64,000 bases of DNA from Bradyrhizobium sp. S69 (GTDB taxonomy: Bacteria > Pseudomonadota > Alphaproteobacteria > Rhizobiales > Xanthobacteraceae). The stretch covers positions 118,992-182,991 of the forward strand of contig NZ_LMUK01000024.1 in assembly GCF_009766005.1 (NCBI RefSeq), read 5' to 3'. The notes beneath the pieces are model-generated. The model was not told the origin of the DNA and ran no database searches. It was given only the letters and a program-made list of their open reading frames with translations. The position numbers and the translations under genes are program-made. Positions 9,436 to 17,943 of the stretch are shown one piece after another (the first letter of the stretch is position 1; each line of letters opens with the position of its first letter).

Positions 9436-9834
9436 ATGAGCAAAAGCAAGCCACGCAGTGAAAAATTCGAACGCGGACTGAAGACCCGACGCGGCGTGCT
9501 GGGCGACAGCTATGTGGATCGTTCGCTGGCAGCGGCCGACGACTTCAACTGGCCGATGCAGCAACTCGCCACCGAATATTGCTGGGACGAGATATGGAAC
9601 AGGCCTGACCTCGACCGTCGAAGCCGAAGCCTGCTCAATCTCGGCATGATCGCCGCGCTCAACCGTCCGCACGAATTCAAGATCCACGTTCGCGGCGCGC
9701 TCAACAACGGCATCACCAAAGCCGAGCTGCGCGAGGTTTTCCTGCAGATCGCGGTCTATTGCGGCGTGCCGGCAGGCCTCGACAGTTTTCGCAATGCGAA
9801 GGAAGTTTTCACGGAGATGGGTATCAGTGACTGA
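9436..9834 (+). CDS. Carboxymuconolactone decarboxylase family protein
   Basis: The 132-residue all-helical protein belongs to the AhpD/PcaC-like superfamily. Members include 4-carboxymuconolactone decarboxylase, which acts after ring cleavage, but also uncharacterised enzymes. The conserved central block (LLNLGMIAALNRPHEFKIHVRGALNNG) and the ITKAEL...Y.G.P segment fit PcaC rather than AhpD, because the CxxC of AhpD is missing. The ATG at 9436 has a GGAGAA ribosome site. It follows the hydroxylase by 34 bases and overlaps the hydrolase gene by 8 bases. Confidence 0.85.
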   Translation: MSKSKPRSEKFERGLKTRRGVLGDSYVDRSLAAADDFNWPMQQLATEYCWDEIWNRPDLDRRSRSLLNLGMIAALNRPHEFKIHVRGALNNGITKAELREVFLQIAVYCGVPAGLDSFRNAKEVFTEMGISD

Positions 9835-10672
9835 CGCTTCCCTGATCGAGACCAGCGAATGGCCGGGCTTCGAGCGCCGTAGTGTGCAAACTGCGACGGG
9901 ACCGCTCAGCCTTCGCCTCGGCAACGCGGCCGGCACCGAAACCGTGCTGTTCAACCATTCCATCCTGACCGGGAGCGCGATCTGGCATCGCCAGGCTCGC
10001 CGTCTCGTCGCTGACGGCTGGCGCGTGATCTGCCTCGATACCCGTGGACATGGCCGCTCGGCGGCGTCTCCTGCGCCCTACACCATGGACGATCTGGTTG
10101 CCGACAACATCGTGGTGCTCGATGCGCTCGGCATCGCGAAGGCGCATTATGTCGGGGTCTCGCAGGGCGGAATGACCGGGTTTGGTCTCGGGATTCAACA
10201 TGCCGGCCGTATCGCGAGCCTTTGTATCGTTGCCGCCCGCGCCGACGCGCCGCCACCATTCGCCGCGGCCTGGGATGACCGCATCGCTCTCGTCCGCGCC
10301 AAGGGGATCGATGCCCTCGCGGGGCCGACCGCCGAGCGGTGGTTCGGCAACGACTTCCTGACGGGCCATCCCGCGGTCGCAGCCGAGCTGCTCGCCTGCA
10401 TTCGCCAGACATCGGCCGAAGGGTTTGTCGGTTGCGCGGAAGCGATCAAGGGATTGAACTATCTCGACGGCGTTTCCGCGATTACAAGTCCGGTGTCGCT
10501 TGTCATCGGCTCTCGCGACGAGGCCCTGCTCGAACCGATGCGGCACCTTGGGAAGCTATTGCCGCACAGCGCCTACACGGAAATCGACGGCGCCGGGCAT
10601 CTTCCTCAGATCGATCGTCCGGCGGAGTTCGATCAGGTTTTGTTTGAACATTTACGGCGCGTTGCCAGATGA
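9827..10672 (+). CDS. Alpha/beta hydrolase, 3-oxoadipate enol-lactonase (PcaD)-like
   Basis: The 281-residue alpha/beta-fold hydrolase has a nucleophile elbow GVSQGG and a late catalytic His in the DGAGHLPQ segment. It resembles enol-lactonases and related ring-cleavage hydrolases; NicD-type deformylases share the fold and cannot be excluded. I chose the GTG at 9827, which overlaps the previous gene and has GGAG about ten bases upstream; a start at 9794 is possible but would overlap more. Its stop overlaps the next start as ATGA. A PcaC-like and a PcaD-like protein together suggest a lactone-type lower pathway for the hydroxylated product. Confidence 0.82.
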   Translation: MTDASLIETSEWPGFERRSVQTATGPLSLRLGNAAGTETVLFNHSILTGSAIWHRQARRLVADGWRVICLDTRGHGRSAASPAPYTMDDLVADNIVVLDALGIAKAHYVGVSQGGMTGFGLGIQHAGRIASLCIVAARADAPPPFAAAWDDRIALVRAKGIDALAGPTAERWFGNDFLTGHPAVAAELLACIRQTSAEGFVGCAEAIKGLNYLDGVSAITSPVSLVIGSRDEALLEPMRHLGKLLPHSAYTEIDGAGHLPQIDRPAEFDQVLFEHLRRVAR

Positions 10673-11670
10673 ATTCAAGCGTGGTTCGTTACCGAGTATC
10701 GCTTGCGCGCGCCGCGTTGCTTGTTGCTTTCCACCTCGGTCTCGTTGCAACGGCACATGCCGCCGATTGGCCCACCCATCCGCTGACCATGATCAATCCG
10801 TTCGCCGCGGGCGGCCCCAACGATGTGGTGGCGCGGCTGTTCGCGCAGCGGATGGGCGAAGTGCTGGGTCAGCCGATCATCGTGGAAAACATCGGCGGCG
10901 CCGGCGGCATGAACGGCGCCGACCGGGTCGCGAAGGCTGCCCCCGATGGCTACACCTTCCTGCAAGGCACGGTCGGCACGCAGGCCCAGAACCAGACGCT
11001 GTTCAAAAAACCCGCATACAATTCAACGACCGACTTCGCGCCGGTGGCGTTAATCCTGGAAGCGCCGCTGGTGCTGATCGCCCGCAAGGACCTTCCGGTC
11101 AACGACATGAAGCAATTCGTCGCCTACGCCAAAGCCCACAAGGACAGCATGCAATTCGCTTCCGCCGGCACCGGTTCGGCGATCCATCTGGGCTGCGCGC
11201 TGGTTAACCTAGTCACCGGGCTCGACGTGGTCCATGTGCCGTTTCGCGGCGCCAACCCCGCGATGCAGGACCTGATCGGCGGCCGTGTCGATTACCTCTG
11301 CGATATCATCACCAGCGCAAAACCGCAGATCGACGCCGGGTCCGTCAAGCCAATCGCGGTCCTGACCAAAGAACGCTCCGCGGCGCTGCCCGATGTTCCC
11401 ACCGCCATCGAGCAGGGCTTTGACGTCGAAGCCTATACCTGGAACGCCTTCTTCCTGCCCAAGGGCACGCCCGAGCCGATCGTGCAAAAATTGCGGCAAG
11501 CGACGCTGGCGGCGATGAAGACCCCTGCGGTGCGCGAGAAACTCGAGGCCGCCGGCCTGCAATTGGTCGCGGACGACCGCACGACGCCGGAGTATCTCGC
11601 ATCCTTCGTCCAGAGCGAAATCGTCAAATGGGCCGCCCCGATCAAGGCCAGCGGCGCGTCGTCGGAATGA
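10669..11670 (+). CDS. Bug-family (tripartite tricarboxylate transporter-type) binding protein
   Basis: This periplasmic solute-binding protein of the TctC/Bug family has 333 residues with a signal peptide ending at about residue 32 (ATAHA), then the family motif NPFAAGGPNDVVAR and a central APDGYTF block. Bug proteins bind carboxylates, including aromatic acids, usually for TctAB-type transporters. No TctA or TctB gene is present in the window, so it must use a remote transporter or act as a sensor. It is translationally coupled (ATGA) to the hydrolase, which makes it likely that it binds this operon's substrate. Confidence 0.88.
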   Translation: MNSSVVRYRVSLARAALLVAFHLGLVATAHAADWPTHPLTMINPFAAGGPNDVVARLFAQRMGEVLGQPIIVENIGGAGGMNGADRVAKAAPDGYTFLQGTVGTQAQNQTLFKKPAYNSTTDFAPVALILEAPLVLIARKDLPVNDMKQFVAYAKAHKDSMQFASAGTGSAIHLGCALVNLVTGLDVVHVPFRGANPAMQDLIGGRVDYLCDIITSAKPQIDAGSVKPIAVLTKERSAALPDVPTAIEQGFDVEAYTWNAFFLPKGTPEPIVQKLRQATLAAMKTPAVREKLEAAGLQLVADDRTTPEYLASFVQSEIVKWAAPIKASGASSE

Positions 11671-11695
11671 GCGGCCGCTTTTGAGACCACGGCAC

Positions 11696-11885
11696 CCCTT
11701 CGAGACGGCGCGCTTCGCGGCCTCCTCGGGATGACGGAAGCAAGCAATTCGTCATCCCCGGGACGAACGCCGAGCGTTCGCCCGCGAGGTGCGCGCACTT
11801 TCTTGCGCGCCTCGAAGGATGGCCGCAAGCGCGACACTGAACACCATCCTTCGAGACGGCCGCGATGCGGCCTCCTCAGGATGAC
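11696..11885. repeat. Paired dispersed palindromic repeats (TCGAGACGG family)
   Basis: This contains two related units. One runs 11696-11735 and the other 11845-11883, the latter starting CATCCTTCGAGACGGCCGC and ending CCTCCTCAGGATG. An inverted fragment (TCGAAGGATGGCCGC) lies between them. The second unit matches, in reverse orientation, a 39-base copy at 20618-20656 with about four differences. This resembles the short mosaic palindromes scattered through Bradyrhizobium genomes between convergent genes. It sits between the ends of two convergent operons. Confidence 0.75.
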
Positions 11886-11918
11886 GTCGGCGATTGCTTC
11901 ATCGGAACGGAAAAGGCG

Positions 11919-12812
11919 CTACCCGATCCGGTACAGGCGGGCCGCGGTGTCGTGCAGGATCGCGGCCTGGTCGCGATCGCTCAAATCGGCGATTGCGCTT
12001 CGAAATGTCCGGTACAGTGTCTTGTAGTCGGTCCAGAGCTTCTCGATCGGAAAATTGCTGCCAAAAAAACATCGATCGGCGCCGAACAGCGCCACGGTCT
12101 CCGTGACGATGAATTTCATCAGGTCCTCGCGGCAGGCATGGACGAAGGTGCCGAGCCCCGAAAGCTTGACGTTCACGTTCGGACAGTCCGCCAGGGATTT
12201 CAATCCCTCGCGCCACACCTGCAATCCGCCCGGCGACATATCTTCCAGCATGCCTGCGTGCTCGAGCACGAAGACCGTCGCCGGAAACGATTTCGCCAGC
12301 CGGGCACCATCCGCCATCTGGTCCGCAAAAATCTGGATCTCGAACAGCAACCCGTGATCCCCCAGCATCGCGAGGCCACGCCGCCATTCGGCGCCGTTCA
12401 TCACCTCGGGGCCTGGCGCAAACGAATATTGCGGATTGCGGTGCCAGTGCAATTGCTGCCGGATTCCGCGCGTCGCGGTCAGCTTTGCCAGACGCGCGAT
12501 CAGCAAACCGGCATCGGCGTCGGCGAGATCGGCGTGAGCGACATTGGCATGCGGCCAACCGGTCTCATCCGAGACCGATTGGACCCATCGCGCCTCGTCA
12601 TAGCTTTGCCCGGCGGGCCAGTTGGTCTGGATGTAGATCGATTTGACGATATCGCAGCCGGCGATATCGCCGCGATATTCCTCGATCGTATAGTCGCGGC
12701 AGATCGGCTGATAGGGCCCGAAGATGCGCGGCACCTGCGGTCCCGATAACCACGGCAGATCGTTCAACCGCCAAATATGATGGTGGGCGTCGATGGTCGG
12801 AACGGGCTTCAT
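11919..12812 (-). CDS. Amidohydrolase family (TIM-barrel, COG3618-type) lactonase/hydrolase
   Basis: The 297-residue TIM-barrel metal-dependent hydrolase has the first metal motif HHH in DAHHHIW at residues 9-12, and later barrel motifs (QLHWHRN, VLEHAG, KLSGLG, GSNFP). This layout belongs to the group that contains L-fuconolactonase-like and 2-pyrone-4,6-dicarboxylate lactonase-like enzymes. The sequence is not close enough to LigI for me to name a substrate. It follows a carboxymuconolactone-decarboxylase-like gene by 12 bases, and the pair is transcribed away from the Bug/dehydrogenase/GntR operon. Confidence 0.83.
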   Translation of the reverse strand: MKPVPTIDAHHHIWRLNDLPWLSGPQVPRIFGPYQPICRDYTIEEYRGDIAGCDIVKSIYIQTNWPAGQSYDEARWVQSVSDETGWPHANVAHADLADADAGLLIARLAKLTATRGIRQQLHWHRNPQYSFAPGPEVMNGAEWRRGLAMLGDHGLLFEIQIFADQMADGARLAKSFPATVFVLEHAGMLEDMSPGGLQVWREGLKSLADCPNVNVKLSGLGTFVHACREDLMKFIVTETVALFGADRCFFGSNFPIEKLWTDYKTLYRTFRSAIADLSDRDQAAILHDTAARLYRIG

Positions 12813-12824
12813 CGCTTGTTCCGC

Positions 12825-13244
12825 TCAGGCTTTCGCAGCATCGGACGAAACGTCGCCGGACGAGACAGCATCCTTGCCGAAAATCTCCGCGGCAATCCGG
12901 TTGGTTTCGATCGCGGCCGGAATCCCGCAATACATCGCGACCAGCAGCAGCACGTCCTGCACCTGCGCCTGCGTACATCCGTTGGCCAGCGCACCCTTGG
13001 CATGCACCGCGAATTCGGCGGGCTTGTGGCTCGCCGCGGTGATGCCGAGCATCACCAGGCTGCGGACGGCGTCGGAAAGCCCGTTGCGCTCCCAGACGTC
13101 GCCATACACATAGGCGTTGATGATGTTCTGCAGCGGCGCGCCGAATTCGCCGGATGCCGCCATCCGTTTCTCGACGTCGGCCTCGCCAAACATCTTTTTG
13201 CGGCGGCGCAGACCGCGTGCGTATAGATCAGTTGTATCGGTCAT
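12825..13244 (-). CDS. Carboxymuconolactone decarboxylase family protein
   Basis: This 139-residue PcaC-like protein (KRMAASGEFGAPLQNIINAYVYGDVW, split across the N-terminal third; LVMLGI; GAL.NGCTQAQVQDVL) is full length. It has the decarboxylase-type architecture without an AhpD CxxC. The ATG at 13244 has GAGG at good spacing. It is the first gene of the leftward arm of the divergent unit whose other arm ends with a GntR regulator, and one of the paired operator-like sites lies 36 bases upstream of its start. Confidence 0.85.
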   Translation of the reverse strand: MTDTTDLYARGLRRRKKMFGEADVEKRMAASGEFGAPLQNIINAYVYGDVWERNGLSDAVRSLVMLGITAASHKPAEFAVHAKGALANGCTQAQVQDVLLLVAMYCGIPAAIETNRIAAEIFGKDAVSSGDVSSDAAKA

Positions 13245-13279
13245 CTCGACCTCGTCTGGCGTTGGGTAGGTGGATACGA

Positions 13280-13370
13280 GTTTATACGAACAACTTTAGA
13301 AGAGCTCAATTGTAAAAATCAGGCTATTTATGCCATCTCTTGCTTTCCCTGGTCATTTGTCCGTATAAAC
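13280..13370. promoter_or_regulatory. Divergent promoter region with two inverted GTTTATACGNACAA sites
   Basis: GTTTATACGAACAA at 13280-13293 and TTGTCCGTATAAAC at 13357-13370 are reverse complements of each other except at one position, with centres 77 bases apart. They flank the space between the decarboxylase gene (leftward) and the Bug gene (rightward). Each contains a GTATA core common in GntR-family operators. The GntR/UTRA gene at the end of the rightward operon is the natural candidate to bind both, possibly with looping. Confidence 0.6.
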
Positions 13371-13398
13371 TTTTGACCATCATGGGAGGAGAACATCG

Positions 13399-14364
13399 AT
13401 GATTTCGCGATGGCGTTTGCTCGCCGGCCTGTTGCTGCTTGGCTGCGCGGTCTCCCCCGGCGTCAGGGCCGCTGACGACTATCCCAGCCGGCAAATCAAG
13501 ATCGTGGTGCCGTTCCCCGCCGGCGCCGGTCCGGACCAGGTCGCGCGGATGCTGGGCCAGCATCTTCAGGAGGTGTTTCACCAGACCGTGCTGATCGAGA
13601 ACCGCGCCGGCGCGCTCGGCACGATCGGCGCCGTGGAGGTCGCGCACAGTGCTCCCGACGGTTACACGCTGCTGATGGGCACCAACACGACCCAGGCCAG
13701 CAATGTCTCGATGATGAAGGATCTTCCCTACGATCCGATCAAGGATTTCTCGCCGATCATCCGGACCACCACCACCGCCACGGTGCTGCTGGTCAAGCCG
13801 GACTTCCCCGCCAAGGATCTCGCCGAGTTCCTCAGCTACGCCCGCGCCCACCCCAATTTGACCGCAGGCTATGGCTCGGGCGCGTCGCAGATCTGCATCG
13901 GGCAGTTGCAATCGCGCGGCGGCCTGACGGTGATCGCGGCGTCCTATCGCGGGGTGCCGCAAGCGGTCACCGACGTGATGGCCGGCGCCATCAACCTCAC
14001 TTTTGCCGACCTGTCGCTGTCGATCCCGCAGATCAAGGGCGGCACGCTGCGCGGCATCGGCGTCAGTTCGCCGAAGCGCAGTGAGCTGGCACCCGATTTG
14101 CCCGCGCTTGCCGAGGCGATGCCGGGCTTTGAAGCGACGATCTGGTATGGATTGCTCGCGCCCGCCAAGACGCCGGACGCGATCGTCGACAAGCTCTATG
14201 CGGAGAGCGAGAAATTCCTTTCGCTGCCGGCCACCAGGGAAAAGCTCGCCGATGTCGGCGTGGTCGTCGCGACAATGCCGCCCAAGGAATTCGGCAGCTT
14301 CATTGCAAGCGAAATCGTCCGCTGGACCGCGGACGCCAAAGCTGCCGGCATCGAGCCGCAGTAA
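13399..14364 (+). CDS. Bug-family (TctC-like) periplasmic binding protein
   Basis: The 321-residue solute-binding protein has a signal peptide to about residue 24 and the Bug family motif VVPFPAGAGPDQVARM, then the APDGYTL block. A GGGAGGAG ribosome site precedes the ATG at 13399. It is the first gene of an operon with two NAD(P)-dependent dehydrogenases and a GntR regulator. No TctA/TctB partner is encoded nearby. It is presumably the uptake or sensing component for the carboxylic acid that this operon degrades. Confidence 0.88.
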   Translation: MISRWRLLAGLLLLGCAVSPGVRAADDYPSRQIKIVVPFPAGAGPDQVARMLGQHLQEVFHQTVLIENRAGALGTIGAVEVAHSAPDGYTLLMGTNTTQASNVSMMKDLPYDPIKDFSPIIRTTTTATVLLVKPDFPAKDLAEFLSYARAHPNLTAGYGSGASQICIGQLQSRGGLTVIAASYRGVPQAVTDVMAGAINLTFADLSLSIPQIKGGTLRGIGVSSPKRSELAPDLPALAEAMPGFEATIWYGLLAPAKTPDAIVDKLYAESEKFLSLPATREKLADVGVVVATMPPKEFGSFIASEIVRWTADAKAAGIEPQ

Positions 14365-14386
14365 AAACGGAAACGCAGAGCGGGAT

Positions 14387-15292
14387 ATGGATCGGCAGAT
14401 GACATCTCCTGCGCCAGTCGGAATGATCGGGCTCGGTTTGATGGGGAGCGCGCTGTCCGCGCGCCTGATCGATGCCGGGATTGCCGTGACCGGATTCGAT
14501 ATCGACGCCGGCAGGTGCAAGGCGTTGAAGGCGATCGGCGGCGGGCTCGCGATTTCCGCCCTCGAACTGGCGGCGCAATGCCGGACCATCGTCATTGCGG
14601 TCTATAGTGCCGAACAGATCGAATCGCTGCTCGCCGAACTGGAGCGAAGCGAAAAACTGGCGGATACCATTTTGATCTGCACCACCACCTGCGCGCCGGA
14701 AGAGATCGTCCGGATCGCAAAACGCGCCGATGGCGCCGGCCTGTCGCTGGTGGAGGCGCCGATATCGGGCACCAGCGCGCAAGCGCGCGACGGCTCGGCC
14801 ATGGCGCTGATCGCGGGCCCGCCGGAGGCCATCGCGGCCGTGGCCGCCCTGTTCGATATTCTCTGTCCGCAACGGGTAAACGTCGGAAAGATCGGTGACG
14901 CCAGCCGGACCAAGCTCGCGATCAACCTGATTTTGCAAAACAACCGCGCGGCACTGGCGGAGGGCATCGCCTTCGCCGAGGGTCTGGGCCTGGACCCAGC
15001 GGTCTTTCTCGCTACCGCGCGAAAGTCCGCAGCCTATTCAGGGGTCATGGACACCAAGGGCGACAAGATGGTGAAGCGGGATTTCACGCCGCAATCGCAT
15101 ATGTCGCAGACCTTAAAGGACACCGAGCTCATTCTCGCCGAGGCCAGCCGCCGCAACCTGTTCGTGCCCATGACATTGACCCAGGCCACCCTGCTTCGCA
15201 CCGCCATCGCGCTGGAAGGGCCGGACAGCGATAGCTCTGCTATCATCGAAGCCGTCCGGCCGTCACGTAGCAGGCCCGAGGATTCCAAATGA
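14387..15292 (+). CDS. NAD(P)-dependent dehydrogenase of the 3-hydroxyisobutyrate dehydrogenase family
   Basis: The 301-residue beta-hydroxyacid dehydrogenase has an N-terminal Rossmann motif GLGLMGSALS at about residues 14-23, the substrate-binding SGTSAQARDGS segment and the catalytic Lys region (TKLAINL). Relatives reduce or oxidise 3-hydroxyisobutyrate, tartronate semialdehyde and similar hydroxyacids. The two in-frame ATGs at 14387 and 14399 are both possible; I took the first. Its stop overlaps the next start as ATGA. The context with a second dehydrogenase and a Bug protein suggests a carboxylic acid pathway, substrate unknown. Confidence 0.84.
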   Translation: MDRQMTSPAPVGMIGLGLMGSALSARLIDAGIAVTGFDIDAGRCKALKAIGGGLAISALELAAQCRTIVIAVYSAEQIESLLAELERSEKLADTILICTTTCAPEEIVRIAKRADGAGLSLVEAPISGTSAQARDGSAMALIAGPPEAIAAVAALFDILCPQRVNVGKIGDASRTKLAINLILQNNRAALAEGIAFAEGLGLDPAVFLATARKSAAYSGVMDTKGDKMVKRDFTPQSHMSQTLKDTELILAEASRRNLFVPMTLTQATLLRTAIALEGPDSDSSAIIEAVRPSRSRPEDSK

Positions 15293-16263
15293 TCAATTGC
15301 GCCATTATCGGTCTCGGGCGCTGGGGCCGCAACCTTGTCGAGGCCGCGCACGGCCATGGCCGGCTGAAGATGACCCGGGCGGTCGAGACCGACCTCGACC
15401 GCGCGCGCGGCTTTTGCGCCGAATATCAACTCGATCTGACCGACGATCTCGGCGCCGTGCTGGCAGATCCCGCGATCGATGCCGTCCTGCTGGCGACGCC
15501 GCATTCCCTGCATATGGCCCAGGTGATCGCCTGTGCAGCCGCGCGCAAACAGGTGTTCTGCGAGAAGCCGCTGGCGCTGCACCGCGCCGATGCGATGCGG
15601 ATGTTCAAGGCCTGCCGCGACGCAAATGTCGTGCTCGCGGTCGGGCACAATCGCCGGTTCTGGCCTTCGATGCAGGCGCTGCGCGACATCGTCGCCAGCG
15701 GCGAACTCGGAACCATCCTTCACGTCGAGGGCCACAACAGCAACGAAAACTCCGAGAAGATCACCGAGGGCTGGCGGCTGTCGCCGGAGGAGTCGCCCGG
15801 CGGCGGACTGACAGGAGCCGGGCTGCATGTGCTCGACGGCTTTGTCAGTATGCTGGGACCGGTCCGCCAAGTCTACGCGCGCTTCAGTTCGCGTGAGCCC
15901 GGTCCACCGCCGCGGGATAGTTCCGTGCTCGCGATCGATTTTGCCAGCGGCGTCACCGGCACGCTAGCGACCGTGCGAGCGACGCCATTCTATTGGAGAG
16001 TTCATGTGTTCGGCACCAAAGGCTCGGCCGAAGTGCTCGATGAGGCCACGCTGGTGCTGCGTACATCCGGCATTCCCCCGCAGACAATCACCTATCCCGC
16101 CATCGACGTACTCGCGGCCGAACTGGACGCCTTCGCGGACGCAATCGAGGGCAAGCGCGCGTTCCCGGCGCGCGAGGTCGAAGTGCTCGCAACCCTGTCG
16201 GCGTTCGAGGCAGCGCTGCAATCGATGGCATCAGGGCATCCGGTGGCCTGCGATGGCGGATAA
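15289..16263 (+). CDS. Gfo/Idh/MocA family oxidoreductase
   Basis: The 324-residue NAD(P)-dependent oxidoreductase has an N-terminal Rossmann domain (GLGRWGRN), the family signature CEKPLALH at about residues 98-105 with the catalytic-type Lys, and the C-terminal alpha/beta dimerisation domain. Members act on sugars, inositol and, in LigC-like enzymes, on aromatic ring-cleavage semialdehydes. It is coupled to the preceding dehydrogenase by an ATGA overlap and overlaps the GntR gene by 11 bases, so all are one transcript. Confidence 0.86.
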   Translation: MINCAIIGLGRWGRNLVEAAHGHGRLKMTRAVETDLDRARGFCAEYQLDLTDDLGAVLADPAIDAVLLATPHSLHMAQVIACAAARKQVFCEKPLALHRADAMRMFKACRDANVVLAVGHNRRFWPSMQALRDIVASGELGTILHVEGHNSNENSEKITEGWRLSPEESPGGGLTGAGLHVLDGFVSMLGPVRQVYARFSSREPGPPPRDSSVLAIDFASGVTGTLATVRATPFYWRVHVFGTKGSAEVLDEATLVLRTSGIPPQTITYPAIDVLAAELDAFADAIEGKRAFPAREVEVLATLSAFEAALQSMASGHPVACDGG

Positions 16264-17008
16264 CACCCGCAAACAAAAGCCGTCGCGCTACCGCGATATC
16301 GCCGCCCGGCTGCAAAAGGAAATCCGGCTCGGCAAATATCCGATCGGAAATCTGCTGCCGACCGAAACCGAATTGATGGCGCAGTGCTCGGCCAGTCGCC
16401 AGACCGTTCGCGAGGCGCTGCGGATCCTGATGGATCAGGGCCTGATCGTCCGGCGCGCCGGGCTGGGCTCGGTGATCATCGCGACCGAACCGCCTGTCTT
16501 GTTCACCCACAGCGTCAAATCGCTTGGCGAGTGGCTCAGATATTCCAACGAGACCTATCGCGACCTCGTCGATAGCCGCGAGATCACCGCGACCGGCAAA
16601 CTGGCCGCGCTGCTGAAATGCGAACCCGGCAAGCACTGGTTCCTGATCGAGGCTATCCGCCGCGCCGATCAATTCGCCGATCCGCTTGGCTGGGTCGAAA
16701 TCTACGTGCTGCGAAAATTCGCCGGCGTGGTGAAGCGCAGCGATCACGGCCGCACGCCGGTGCACGAGCAGATCGCCAAGATGTTCGGCCAGACCACCGA
16801 ATATGCCCAAATGGAGATTTTCGCGCGCGCGATGCCCGCGGCCCTGGCGAGGACGTTGCGGGTCAAGCCGGGCTCTCCCGCTCTGACCGTGGTGCGGCGC
16901 TATTACGGCGTGCGGGAAGAACTGTTCGAAGTCACCGTCACCACGCATCCGGAAGGGCGATATACCTATTCGATGGACATGCAGCGCTCGCTGCGGCCAC
17001 GGGTGTAG
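16253..17008 (+). CDS. GntR-family regulator with UTRA domain (HutC branch)
   Basis: The 251-residue regulator has an N-terminal winged helix (about residues 15-80, with LLPTETELMAQCSASRQTVREALR) followed by a UTRA effector domain. The ATG at 16253 overlaps the end of the Gfo/Idh gene; longer in-frame starts are buried in that gene. As the last gene of the operon it probably autoregulates it through the paired GTTTATACG sites at 13280-13370. The ligand is likely the operon's substrate or an intermediate. Confidence 0.86.
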   Translation: MADNTRKQKPSRYRDIAARLQKEIRLGKYPIGNLLPTETELMAQCSASRQTVREALRILMDQGLIVRRAGLGSVIIATEPPVLFTHSVKSLGEWLRYSNETYRDLVDSREITATGKLAALLKCEPGKHWFLIEAIRRADQFADPLGWVEIYVLRKFAGVVKRSDHGRTPVHEQIAKMFGQTTEYAQMEIFARAMPAALARTLRVKPGSPALTVVRRYYGVREELFEVTVTTHPEGRYTYSMDMQRSLRPRV

Positions 17009-17073
17009 AGTTTGGACTCAACCCGGCCCGAGGACAGCGCTCCGCTTCCGGCCCCAAGGAGTCCATCTCAGCC

Positions 17074-17778
17074 TCATGGCACAGAGTCGGGTGGCACCAC
17101 ATGGTCCGACGGGAGCCGCGAGAATCGGAAATCGCAGTGGCTCGCGCCGCCGGCCAAGGTTTGTGTCCTTTCCAGGTGGATGCCTCGCGTTGCATAGGCG
17201 TCGAAATCAAGCCCACAAATGTTCGGCAAGATTTCTTTATCTCCGTGGCGAGCCGCGAATTTGCAAAAGCCGCAAGCTTTGTAGTTGATGCCGAATTCAA
17301 AATTGTCACCCGGGCCCGGCTCGACGAAATCGTAGACGAAATCTTCCGAAAACTCTTGTCGATGGCTTTTTGTCGCCTGCTCGCGCAGCAAAGTCTGATT
17401 CTCTGACGACATGAATTGACGCCCCGAGGCGAGGCGTTCCGCTTCGGGCACGGTGAGCAATTGCGCCTTGTAGGTTTCTCGCTCGATTTCCCCGATCACG
17501 GACAGCGACACGCCGTGTCGCCGGAGCACTCGGCTGATGGCCATAAAGCCCATGAGACGCATGAAGAAATCGCTCATACGACTTGCCGCGCCTCCGACAT
17601 AGGGCATTTGGGTGAGCACGATTTCGAATTCGTCCATCACCTCCTGCCCAATCCCATCCATATTGGATAGATGCGCGCGCTCGCGCAACATCGCTTCGGC
17701 TAAGTCGAGGCGATGGCGCATGGCAGCCTCCATGGCACCGCGATGCGACTCGTAAAAGGGATGGATGATCTCAGCCAT
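17074..17778 (-). CDS. L-2-amino-thiazoline-4-carboxylate hydrolase family protein
   Basis: The 234-residue protein belongs to the family named for the Pseudomonas enzyme that opens L-2-amino-thiazoline-4-carboxylate on the way to L-cysteine. The most telling part is the C-terminal block, where GGASHCDFRF at about 216-225 follows a Cys/Phe-rich NYKACGFCKF segment. Many family members are uncharacterised, so the reaction is tentative. The ATG at 17778 (MAEIIHP) has GAGAGG upstream and is preferred over a start six codons earlier. It stands alone, convergent with the GntR gene and divergent from the GFA-type gene. Confidence 0.72.
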   Translation of the reverse strand: MAEIIHPFYESHRGAMEAAMRHRLDLAEAMLRERAHLSNMDGIGQEVMDEFEIVLTQMPYVGGAASRMSDFFMRLMGFMAISRVLRRHGVSLSVIGEIERETYKAQLLTVPEAERLASGRQFMSSENQTLLREQATKSHRQEFSEDFVYDFVEPGPGDNFEFGINYKACGFCKFAARHGDKEILPNICGLDFDAYATRGIHLERTQTLAGGASHCDFRFSRLPSDHVVPPDSVP

Positions 17779-17943
17779 TGGACACCTCTCTAACACAATT
17801 AGCCTGGTTCACACAGGGCACCGTTCAAGTTTGCAGAGCCTTCACGCGAATTTTTCTCACCTGATGCGTGATTTTTTTTGGATTGTGCGGCTCAAATTCC
17901 AGGGGTACGCGTGGAAGCGATCTTAACAGGAGACGCAGGCAAC

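Noticed and set aside
11919..12812. 2-pyrone-4,6-dicarboxylate lactonase (LigI)
   Set aside because: It shares the fold and the neighbouring Gfo/Idh gene is suggestive of LigC, but the N-terminal metal motif context and general sequence do not match LigI closely enough to name it.
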